49,744 bases of DNA, taken from assembly GCA_965977975.1 (NCBI GenBank), contig CBHCZH010000005.1, positions 1 through 49,744 on the forward strand. Direction: 5' to 3'. This DNA comes from Croceibacterium_A sp965977975. Its GTDB lineage: Bacteria > Pseudomonadota > Alphaproteobacteria > Sphingomonadales > Sphingomonadaceae. The notes below the pieces were generated by a model. That model made no database searches. It worked only from the letters and a program-made list of their open reading frames with translations, and was not told the origin of the DNA. Shown here in pieces: positions 15,717 through 25,182 of the stretch. Each line of letters begins with the position of its first letter. The first letter of the stretch is position 1. The position numbers were made by a program, and so were the translations under genes.

Positions 15717-15821
15717 GTCGGCGAATGCCGGCGGGACTACATCGGTGGAGGCCGAAAGGCCGAGCGGTTCGAATCCGCACCCGGACTTGTCCGGGATGTC
15801 TCGCCAAACCTCGTCGCCGAC
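15717..15821 (+). ncRNA. Y RNA-like unit 6 (minimal, no D arm)
   Basis: Outer stem GTCGGCGA/TCGCCGAC (15717-15724/15814-15821) and inner helix GGCGGGAC/GTCTCGCC (15730-15737/15798-15805). A GGCC-GAAA-GGCC hairpin (15750-15761) precedes a T arm with a 4-bp stem GCGG-TTCGAAT-CCGC (15764-15778). A 6-bp acceptor CCCGGA/TCCGGG with CTTG tetraloop (15780-15795) then runs straight into the inner helix, so no D arm exists. At ~105 bases it is the shortest unit; rtcB starts 29 bases later behind a GGGAGG ribosome-binding site. Confidence 0.8.
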
Positions 15822-15850
15822 ACTTATGATGGATTAGCAGGGAGGTCGCG

Positions 15851-17074
15851 ATGACCCAGACTTACGACTACCAGCACGTCGAGGGCGGCGTGCCGATCAA
15901 GATGTGGACCCGCGGCGTGCCTGTCGACGACAAGGCGCGCGCCCAGCTCTCTCGCGCGGCGCAGATGCCGTTCATCTTCAAGCATGTCGCGGCGATGCCC
16001 GACGTGCACGTCGGGATCGGCGCGACCGTCGGCTCGGTGATCCCGACCAAGGGTGCGGTGATCCCGGCTGCGGTCGGGGTCGACATCGGCTGCGGCATGA
16101 TGGCGGCGCGCACTTCGCTCGTCGCCAGCGACTTGCCGGACAACCTCGAAGGCATTCGCTCGGCGATCGAGCAGGCGGTGCCGCACGGCCGTGACGTCGG
16201 GCGCGGCAAGCGCGACAAGGGCAGTTGGGGCGAGCCGCCGCGCGCGGTGGTCGACGCCTGGGCGAGCCTAGCCGAGCGCTTCGGCCGGATCGTCGCCAAG
16301 CATCCGCGGCTCAAGAACACCAACAACCTGGTGCACTTGGGCACGCTCGGCACCGGCAACCACTTCATCGAGCTGTGCCTCGACGAGGAGCAGCGCGTGT
16401 GGGTCATGCTCCACTCGGGCAGCCGCGGGGTCGGCAACGCGATCGGCACGTTCTTCATCGAGCTGGCCAAGCAGGACATGCGCAAGTGGCACATCAACTT
16501 GCCGGATCAGGACCTCGCCTACTTCCCGGAAGGGACCGATCATTTCGACGACTATGTCGAAGCGGTCGAATGGGCGCAGGACTTCGCCAAGCTCAACCGG
16601 CGAGTGATGATGAGCCACGTGATCGACGCGATCCGAGGCCAGATCGCCAAGCCGTTCGAGGCCGAGGTCGAAGCGGTCAACTGTCATCACAATTATGTGA
16701 CGCGCGAGAACCACTTCGGCGAGAACGTGCTCGTCACCCGCAAGGGGGCTGTGCGCGCGGCCAAGGGCACGATGGGGATCATCCCGGGCTCGATGGGCGC
16801 GAAGAGCTTCATCGTACGCGGGCTGGGCAACCCGGAGAGCTTCGACAGCTGCAGCCACGGCGCGGGTCGCGTCATGTCCCGGACGGAGGCCAAGAAGATG
16901 GTCACGCTCGACGAGCACATCGCCGACACGGCGGGTGTCGAGTGCCGCAAGGACGCGGGCGTGATCGACGAGACCCCGAAGGCCTACAAGCCGATCGAGG
17001 CGGTCATGGCCGCGCAGGCCGATCTCGTGGAGATCGTCCATACGCTCAAGCAGGTGGTGTGCGTGAAGGGGTGA
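15851..17074 (+). CDS. rtcB: RtcB 3'-phosphate RNA ligase
   Basis: A 407-residue GTP- and Mn-dependent ligase that joins 3'-phosphate or 2',3'-cyclic phosphate ends to 5'-OH ends. Signature segments are visible: PDVHVGIGATVGSVIP, GVDIGCGM (metal Cys and Asp), LGTGNHFIEL (Asn/His site), MLHSGSRGVGN, VNCHHNYVTREN and SCSHGAGRVMSR, whose His is the residue guanylylated during catalysis in studied homologues. All look intact. GGGAGG precedes ATG 15851. It follows the Y RNA array without a terminator and is followed by rtcA after 38 bases, so it belongs to the sigma-54 operon. Confidence 0.97.
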   Translation: MTQTYDYQHVEGGVPIKMWTRGVPVDDKARAQLSRAAQMPFIFKHVAAMPDVHVGIGATVGSVIPTKGAVIPAAVGVDIGCGMMAARTSLVASDLPDNLEGIRSAIEQAVPHGRDVGRGKRDKGSWGEPPRAVVDAWASLAERFGRIVAKHPRLKNTNNLVHLGTLGTGNHFIELCLDEEQRVWVMLHSGSRGVGNAIGTFFIELAKQDMRKWHINLPDQDLAYFPEGTDHFDDYVEAVEWAQDFAKLNRRVMMSHVIDAIRGQIAKPFEAEVEAVNCHHNYVTRENHFGENVLVTRKGAVRAAKGTMGIIPGSMGAKSFIVRGLGNPESFDSCSHGAGRVMSRTEAKKMVTLDEHIADTAGVECRKDAGVIDETPKAYKPIEAVMAAQADLVEIVHTLKQVVCVKG

Positions 17075-17112
17075 CCCTTCACGCCCGCCATTCCCTATTT
17101 CCGAGAATTGAA

Positions 17113-18126
17113 ATGATCACCATCGACGGATCCGAAGGCGAAGGCGGCGGGCAGGTGCTGCGTAATGCCTGCGCGCTGTCGCTCGTCACCGGCGAGCCAT
17201 TCGTGATCGAGAACGTGCGCGGCGGGCGCGAGAAGCCGGGCCTGATGCGCCAGCACGTGACTGCGATCGAGGCCGCCTGCGCGATCGGCGGCGCCGAGTG
17301 CGAGGGGCTGGCGATCGGCTCGTCGCGGATCGCGTTCCGCCCAGGCCGCGTGACCGCCGGCGACTACACTTTTTCGGTCGGCACCGCTGGCTCGACCAGC
17401 CTGGTGCTCCAGACGATCCTGCTGCCGCTGGCGCTGGCGGGCGGCCCCTCGCGGCTGGTGCTCGAGGGCGGCACTCACAACATGATGGCGCCGCCGTTCG
17501 AGTTCGTTGCCCGGGCTTTCCTGCCGATCATCGAGCGGATGGGTCCGAAAGTTTCGGCGCGGCTGGCGCGGCACGGGTTCTACCCGCGCGGCGGCGGGCG
17601 CATCGAGATCGAGATCGAACCCGCCCCGCTACGCCGGATCGACTGCCTCGACCGCGGTGCGCCGCTCGGTCACGGCGGCACGGCGCTGTTCGCCTCGATC
17701 CCAGGCGAAATCGCCGCGCGGCTGGCCAAGGCGGCGCGCAAGGATCTGCCCGAGTGGGGCGAGGACGACATCGTCATCCGCGAGATCCCGCCCGACCAGG
17801 GTCCGGGTGTCGCGCTGATTCTCGAGGCCGCGTTCGACCACGTGACCGAAATCATGACCGGCTTCGGCAAGCTGGGCCTCCCAGCAGAGCGGCTCGGTCA
17901 CACAACCGCCCGACGCATGGCCGGCTACCTTGCCTCGAACGCGTTCGCGGGGCCGTACCTGCAGGACCAGCTCCTGCTGCCCTTCGCGCTCGCGGGCGGC
18001 GGCTCGTTCACTAGCGTGAAGCTCAGCGAGCATAGCCGGACAGCCGCCCAGATCATCGAGCGGTTCACGGGTCGCAAGATTCGCCTAGCGGAGCGCGAAC
18101 GCGAGCACCTGGTGGAGATCTGCTGA
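17113..18126 (+). CDS. rtcA: RtcA RNA 3'-terminal phosphate cyclase
   Basis: A 337-residue ATP-dependent enzyme converting RNA 3'-phosphate to 2',3'-cyclic phosphate via an adenylylated histidine. Visible signatures are the N-terminal IDGSEGEGGGQVLRNA, the segment RGGREKPGLMRQH, RLARHGFYPRGGG and the C-terminal SEHSRTAAQIIERF, whose His307 corresponds to the catalytic His of the E. coli enzyme. Length is typical. It is the last gene of the operon; with RtcB it can recycle damaged or cleaved RNA ends. ATG 17113 is followed by a standard family N-terminus, though the ribosome-binding site is weak. Confidence 0.96.
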   Translation: MITIDGSEGEGGGQVLRNACALSLVTGEPFVIENVRGGREKPGLMRQHVTAIEAACAIGGAECEGLAIGSSRIAFRPGRVTAGDYTFSVGTAGSTSLVLQTILLPLALAGGPSRLVLEGGTHNMMAPPFEFVARAFLPIIERMGPKVSARLARHGFYPRGGGRIEIEIEPAPLRRIDCLDRGAPLGHGGTALFASIPGEIAARLAKAARKDLPEWGEDDIVIREIPPDQGPGVALILEAAFDHVTEIMTGFGKLGLPAERLGHTTARRMAGYLASNAFAGPYLQDQLLLPFALAGGGSFTSVKLSEHSRTAAQIIERFTGRKIRLAEREREHLVEIC

Positions 18127-18192
18127 GGCGCACCTGATGGTGTCCGCTCTCCGGTGGGCCTAAAGCTAAGGCGGGCGTTCCGCTCTCTCCCG

Positions 18193-19782
18193 CTACGGCT
18201 CGATTGCCAGCATCGTCACCGATTTCGGGGGCAGCTCGATCGCAATCGCTCCGTTCTCGATCTGCGCGGAGACGGGCCGCGGGGCGACGGTATCCGGCGC
18301 GTCGAAGGTGTTGACCGCATTGATCGCGGCCGCCGTCAGCTGCTCCCCGTTTGCTGCGCTCGCCTGCGTGCCGGCAAGCCGGACACGCACCGGCATGGGC
18401 CGGTTCGGGTCGATGTTGACGAGCGAGAGCCAAAGCTTGCCCGCGCTGTCGCGCACGGCGACCGCATCCAGCTGCTGCATCGCGATCTCGCCAAACCGGT
18501 ATTGTCCGGTATCGAGCGAGGTCGGAACCAGCGTGGCATCCTGGAACGGCACGTACATCTTGTGCACGTGATAGGTGGGAGTCAGGACCATCCGCTCCTT
18601 GTCGGTCAGGATCATCGCCTGGAGCACGTTGACCATCTGGGCGATGTTGGCGCCGCGCACCCGGTCGGCATGGCGCGCGAAGATGTTGAAGTTGAGGGCG
18701 GCGACGATCGCGTCGCGCAGCGAATTCTGCTGTTGCAGATAGCCGTCGGGAGTGCCGGGCAGCTTGGCATACCAGGTGCCCCATTCGTCGACGATCAGCG
18801 GGACTTTCTTCTCGGGATCGTAGCGATCCATGATCGCGCCGTGCATCTCGATCAGGTCGTTCATGCGAAGCGTCGCCTTCAGGATCTCCGCGTATTCCTT
18901 CTCGCCGAAATTGACGCTGTCATACGCCGCGGGGAACCTGATGACGGTGTAGGAATGGAGCGACAGCCCCTCGATGCTCCAGGTCCAGTCGCGCTCCTTC
19001 CACGCCTTCATCACGGCTTCGGTGTAGCGGGTGTCCTTGTCGTCCGCGCCGACGGCGACCCGGCGCATCGCCTGCGGATTGTCGGCGCCCTGCTGGGCCG
19101 GGTTGTAGTTGCGCGAGAAGCGCGCGAACCGCTTGAGCTCGTCGACGTAGGTTTCCGGCCGCATCGATCCGCCACAACCCCAGTTTTCGTTGCCGATACC
19201 GAGGTAGCGGATCTTCCATGGCTCCCGGCGGCCGTTGGCGGCGCGCTGTTGGCCTGCCGTGTTCCTGGTATCGGCGGTCATGTACGCGACCCAGTCCGCC
19301 GCTTCCTGATAGGTCCCCGAACCGACGTTGATCGAAACGAACGCCTCGGATCCGATCTGATCGACGAAATCGAAGAATTCGTGGGTACCGAACGCATTGT
19401 TCTCGATCGATCCGCCCCAGTTGGCGTTGACCGTCACCGGGCGCTTCGCCGGATCGCCGATGCCGTCGCGCCAATGGTACTCGTCGGCGAAGCAACCGCC
19501 GGGCCAGCGCACGTTCGGCACCTTGATGGCGCGAAGCGCCTCGACCACGTCGGTCCGGATGCCGCGGACGTTGGGGATGGACGAGTTCCGGCCGACCCAA
19601 ACACCTTCGTAGATGCCCGTGCCGAGATGTTCGGCGAACTGGCCGAAGATATCGCGCTCGATCTTCGGTCCGCTCCGGTCGGCCTGAACCGTGATCGAGG
19701 CCGGGGGCTGCTGGGCGAGCGCCGGGCTGGAGAGCAAGGACAGGGCCGCAGCAATTCCCGCCAGGAACTTCGAACCGTTCAT
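18193..19782 (-). CDS. Secreted alpha-L-arabinofuranosidase, GH51
   Basis: A 529-residue glycoside hydrolase with a signal peptide (cleavage after PALA, residue ~23). It should remove terminal arabinose from arabinan or arabinoxylan side chains in the periplasm or outside. The GH51 signatures are clear: RWPGGCFADEYHWRDGIG, GIGNEN with acid/base Glu199, and IVDEWGTWY with nucleophile Glu333; a C-terminal beta domain follows. No sugar transporter or regulator adjoins it, so it is an isolated polysaccharide-degrading gene. ATG 19782 was chosen because it starts the signal peptide. Confidence 0.92.
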   Translation of the reverse strand: MNGSKFLAGIAAALSLLSSPALAQQPPASITVQADRSGPKIERDIFGQFAEHLGTGIYEGVWVGRNSSIPNVRGIRTDVVEALRAIKVPNVRWPGGCFADEYHWRDGIGDPAKRPVTVNANWGGSIENNAFGTHEFFDFVDQIGSEAFVSINVGSGTYQEAADWVAYMTADTRNTAGQQRAANGRREPWKIRYLGIGNENWGCGGSMRPETYVDELKRFARFSRNYNPAQQGADNPQAMRRVAVGADDKDTRYTEAVMKAWKERDWTWSIEGLSLHSYTVIRFPAAYDSVNFGEKEYAEILKATLRMNDLIEMHGAIMDRYDPEKKVPLIVDEWGTWYAKLPGTPDGYLQQQNSLRDAIVAALNFNIFARHADRVRGANIAQMVNVLQAMILTDKERMVLTPTYHVHKMYVPFQDATLVPTSLDTGQYRFGEIAMQQLDAVAVRDSAGKLWLSLVNIDPNRPMPVRVRLAGTQASAANGEQLTAAAINAVNTFDAPDTVAPRPVSAQIENGAIAIELPPKSVTMLAIEP

Positions 19783-19874
19783 CCGCCCTCTCCACCCTGA
19801 TCTTGTTCCGAACCGTCATGGCAAACTGCAAATGCCAAGACAATCGCGGAGCAAGGAGGTGCGGCGGGATAGTA

Positions 19875-21365
19875 TCAAACTGAACTCGCACGGTGCACGG
19901 GCCGCCTGAGGCGCCTCAAGCCTTCGCGCCAATGTTTGCGCAGCCCCCGGTCCGCGATCGGATCGAGGAAACCATCGGCGTTTTTTGGGTCGAGCAATTC
20001 GTTGTCGGCAATGAACCGGTCGAGGGGCCCAGGCTTGATCAGGTCGAGCAGCTCCAGCGTCTTGCCGCTGCCGCGCAGGCCTTCGATGGCATCCACGAGC
20101 GAGCCGCATTTTTCGAACGCGCGCGCGAAGACCTCGGACTCCACAGAAAGATGTTCGGCGATCAACTGGGTGCGCAAGCGCGCGATCTCCGCCGGCGTCC
20201 CGCTATTCTCATTGAGTCCCGCGTCGATCACCACGTCGCATTCGCTGTCCAATCCCAGCGAACGGTTGTTCAGGTTGGAAGACCCGACCCGCAGCAAGCG
20301 ATCATCGACGATCGATACTTTGGCGTGAACGTAGATGTCCGCGCCGTGGCGGGTCACCGGCACATAGACGCGAAACCGATTCTGCCGGTCGACCTTTGCT
20401 ATTCGGCGCGCGAGCTGGATGCGGGCCGCATCCATCGCTTTCTGCTCCAGCCAGCCGTCCGCTCGACGCGGCATGACCAGGACGAATTCGGGCGGATCGG
20501 CCTCTTCCAGTCTTTTCGCAATCGCCGCGGCGATCTTGGCGGACGTGAAATACTGGTTCTCGAAATAGATGAAGCGCTGCGCAGCTGCGATCATGTCGAG
20601 GTAGAGCGCCTCGACCTCACGCACTTCGCCGGCATCCCCGTATTCGGCGCGCGTCCGCGCCACGGCGATTGCCACGTTGTGGAATTGCACTCGCCGATCG
20701 GCCGGCCATAGCGAGCTGTCCGCGGTCTCGATGGGACGCAGGCTCGCGCCGGTCGCCCGGTGCCAGCGGTCGCGGCCGAGCTCTCCGAGCGCCGCAGCGA
20801 CGGGCCCTTCGAGCATCATGGTCGCGTCGTGCCAGGGGCCGTAGCGTTTGCCGTTGGGCAGCCGTCTGCGGTTGTCGTCGTCGACGTGCTCGCTGGTGTC
20901 CCAGCGAGCCGTCGAGATATCGATACCGCCGCAGACCGCGAGCTGGTCATCGAGGACCACGATCTTCTGGTGATGGCTGCATCCCGGCGGATGCGCGCTG
21001 TCGAAACGGAAATCGATCGCCTTCGTGCGTTGCCACTTCCACAACAGCCACGCGGCGCGCGGCCGGAGAAATTGCTTCTTTGCCCCGAAGCTCCATTTCA
21101 GAACGAAGATGCACCGAGCCGGTCTCTTCCGCGCGAGCGAAAGGAAGAACTGGCCAAGCGTCTCGCTAACCTGTTTTGTCGGTTCCAGCGCAATGCGCGT
21201 GTCGAAATCCCAGCCGATGACGAGAATGCAATGGCGTGCGGCGGTCATCGCTTCCCGTATGAGGTGATAGTAGTCCGCAGCATCCACGATCACTGACGCC
21301 CGTCGGCACGCTTCGATGCGCCAGCAATTTCGGCCAACGACCACGATAGGTTCCATGCGCGGCAT
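19875..21365 (-). CDS. Phospholipase D-family protein
   Basis: A 496-residue protein with two HKD motifs: HHQKIVVLDD at residues ~130-140 and HAKVSIVDDRLLRVGSSNLNNRS at ~345-370. This matches the bacterial PLD/cardiolipin synthase superfamily, which makes or breaks phosphodiester bonds through a phosphohistidine. The N-terminus has no signal peptide or strong membrane helix, so it is probably a cytoplasmic or membrane-associated PLD rather than a typical Cls. Substrate is unknown. Translation may start at ATG 21365 or at the second ATG, 21356, which has AGGA at better spacing. Confidence 0.87.
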   Translation of the reverse strand: MPRMEPIVVVGRNCWRIEACRRASVIVDAADYYHLIREAMTAARHCILVIGWDFDTRIALEPTKQVSETLGQFFLSLARKRPARCIFVLKWSFGAKKQFLRPRAAWLLWKWQRTKAIDFRFDSAHPPGCSHHQKIVVLDDQLAVCGGIDISTARWDTSEHVDDDNRRRLPNGKRYGPWHDATMMLEGPVAAALGELGRDRWHRATGASLRPIETADSSLWPADRRVQFHNVAIAVARTRAEYGDAGEVREVEALYLDMIAAAQRFIYFENQYFTSAKIAAAIAKRLEEADPPEFVLVMPRRADGWLEQKAMDAARIQLARRIAKVDRQNRFRVYVPVTRHGADIYVHAKVSIVDDRLLRVGSSNLNNRSLGLDSECDVVIDAGLNENSGTPAEIARLRTQLIAEHLSVESEVFARAFEKCGSLVDAIEGLRGSGKTLELLDLIKPGPLDRFIADNELLDPKNADGFLDPIADRGLRKHWREGLRRLRRPVHRASSV

Positions 21366-21419
21366 CCTGTCCGCCTGCTTCGCCTTACTGGGACATGCCG
21401 TCAGATGCGCTAGAGCGGG

Positions 21420-23738
<2,319 letters not shown>

Positions 23739-23853
23739 CCGCCCTCTCGCTTTCGTCCGTGTTCTGGGGAAGCTAGGAATGCCCTTGCCTGAATGCAAAC
23801 CGGCAACGGCGCGGTTGGTGCCGCAAATCCTTCGGCCGGCACGAATGGGGGGC

Positions 23854-23882
23854 AAAAAAAGACCCGGCCGTTGCCGGCCGGG
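23854..23882 (-). terminator. Orphan rho-independent terminator on the minus strand
   Basis: An 8-bp perfect stem CCCGGCCG/CGGCCGGG (23863-23870/23875-23882) with a 4-base loop is followed, on the minus strand, by a run of seven T (plus 23854-23860). No gene on the minus strand ends here. It therefore either closes a small RNA transcribed from about 24000 toward 23860 or ends antisense transcription before the AAA gene. Confidence 0.7.
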
Positions 23883-23970
23883 CCTGGGAGTTTGGGAGAG
23901 GATGCCTGAAAGGCCCGCCCTATGTGCGGCAGGAGCGAGCATCTCGCAAGTGCGAAAAGCGCAATGGGTG

Positions 23971-24000
23971 TTGCGTTCTGTGCAACAGAGGCGTTATGAT
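23971..24000 (+). promoter_or_regulatory. Candidate sigma-70-type promoter for the scoA operon
   Basis: TTGCGT (23971-23976) and TATGAT (23995-24000) are spaced by 18 bases. The predicted start lies near 24007, giving a 5' leader of about 140 bases before scoA. Confidence 0.35.
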
Positions 24001-24145
24001 CTGGTTTCAAACGACTTTTAGCTGACTCCTCTGTCGGCACCCCGATTAAGTCAGACAACAAATCGCTTTTCGTTGTGCGGTGCATCATAGATGACAGACC
24101 CGCTGCTATTGGCTAACGCTGCCCGTGCGCCAGGCGGAGTTGTCC

Positions 24146-24853
24146 ATGAACAAGCTTTACCCCAGTGCCACCGCAGCCCTCGACGGCCTGCTGCGCGATG
24201 GGATGCTGATTGCGGCGGGCGGGTTCGGGCTGTGCGGGATTCCGGAGCGGCTGCTCGAAGCGATCGAAGCGAGCGGAGTGAAGAACCTGACTTTCGCCAG
24301 CAACAATGCCGGGATCGACAACGAAGGCATCGGCAAGCTGCTGCGCACCCGGCAGGTCAGCAAGATGATCAGCTCCTACGTCGGCGAGAACAAGGAGTTT
24401 GAGCGGCAATATCTTGCCGGCGAGCTCGAGGTGGAGTTCTGCCCGCAAGGGACGCTCGCCGAACGCATGCGCGCCGGCGGCGCGGGTATCCCGGGATTCT
24501 ACACCAAGACCGGCGTCGGCACCCAGGTCGCCGAGGGCAAGGAAACCAAGGTCTTCGACGGAGAGGAATACGTCCTCGAGCGCGGCATCTTCGCCGACCT
24601 CGCGATCGTCAAGGCGTGGAAGGCCGACGCCACCGGCAACCTCGTGTTCCGCAAGACCGCGCGCAACTTCAACCTTCCCGCCGCGACTTGCGGCAAGGTC
24701 TGCGTGGTCGAAGTCGAGGAAGCCGTGCCGGCCGGAGCGCTCGATCCCGACTGCATTCACCTGCCCGGCGTCTATGTGCAGCGGATGATCATAGGCAGCC
24801 CGTACGACAAGAAGATCGAGTTCACGACCACGCGGGAAAGGGAGACGGCGTGA
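24146..24853 (+). CDS. scoA: Succinyl-CoA:3-ketoacid CoA-transferase subunit A
   Basis: A 235-residue alpha subunit of a class I CoA-transferase that activates acetoacetate with succinyl-CoA in ketone-body or polyhydroxybutyrate-linked metabolism. Family features are the glycine-rich CoA-binding region IAAGGFGLCGIPERLL, the segment SNNAGIDNEGIGKLL and GNLVFRKTARNFN. ATG 24146 has AGGCGGAG upstream; a 7-codon extension is in frame but unsupported. Its stop overlaps the next start (TGATG), so the three genes scoA, DUF5076 and scoB are translationally coupled. Confidence 0.94.
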   Translation: MNKLYPSATAALDGLLRDGMLIAAGGFGLCGIPERLLEAIEASGVKNLTFASNNAGIDNEGIGKLLRTRQVSKMISSYVGENKEFERQYLAGELEVEFCPQGTLAERMRAGGAGIPGFYTKTGVGTQVAEGKETKVFDGEEYVLERGIFADLAIVKAWKADATGNLVFRKTARNFNLPAATCGKVCVVEVEEAVPAGALDPDCIHLPGVYVQRMIIGSPYDKKIEFTTTRERETA

Positions 24854-25182
24854 TGTTCGGAAGGAAAACCGGCGGACGCGAGGGGGAGATCGACGTCAGC
24901 GGCTTCGGCTTCCTCGACGGCAGTCACGAGTTCGCGCGCCTGTGGGCCGAACCCGGTGGGCCGATGACCTGCATCATCGAGCCGCGCGCGCTCGGCGCCG
25001 ACCCGTTCCTGTTCGGCATGGCGATGGTCGACGCCGTCGGACATGGCGCCAAAGCTTACGCTCACGCCCTCGGCATCCCGGAGGAGGAAGCGCTCGCCCG
25101 GATCTGGGAAGGCCTCGACGCCGAGCGCGCCAACCCGACCGACGTGCCGCGCGAAATCGATCCGGGCGGGGTCGCCCACTGA
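24853..25182 (+). CDS. DUF5076-like small protein between CoA-transferase subunits
   Basis: A 109-residue acidic protein (FLDGSHEFARLWAEPGGPMTCIIEP, then ADPFLFGMAMVDAVGHGAKAYA and a helical C-terminus). I recall this as the DUF5076 family found in sphingomonads next to CoA-transferase genes; its function is not known. It overlaps scoA by one base and scoB by one base (TGATG at both junctions), so expression is tightly tied to the enzyme. This suggests a chaperone, regulator or accessory subunit, but no catalytic motif is visible. Confidence 0.75.
   Translation: MFGRKTGGREGEIDVSGFGFLDGSHEFARLWAEPGGPMTCIIEPRALGADPFLFGMAMVDAVGHGAKAYAHALGIPEEEALARIWEGLDAERANPTDVPREIDPGGVAH

Larger units (their letters stand above)
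23739..24145. other. 407-base intergenic region with orphan terminator and divergent promoter
   Basis: There is no convincing protein-coding gene here. It contains a minus-strand terminator (23854-23882), a CAUCCUCUCCC-rich stretch just upstream of it on the minus strand, and a candidate plus-strand promoter for the CoA-transferase operon. A minus-strand open frame of 124 codons crosses it and enters the AAA gene, but it has no family resemblance and is rejected. Confidence 0.6.

Noticed and set aside
15000..15800. Ordinary tRNA genes, suggested by six TTCGAAT or TTCAAGC T loops
   Set aside because: The D arm follows the T arm instead of preceding it and there is no proper anticodon arm. The parts are held inside Y RNA-like stems, so they are tRNA mimics rather than tRNA genes.
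14955..15821. CRISPR array (regular repeats with spacers)
   Set aside because: Repeated blocks are parts of RNA stems, unit lengths vary from 105 to 164 bases, spacing is irregular and no cas genes are present.
18154..19800. Long plus-strand frame opposite the arabinofuranosidase
   Set aside because: It is an antisense shadow; the minus strand encodes a complete GH51 enzyme with signal peptide.
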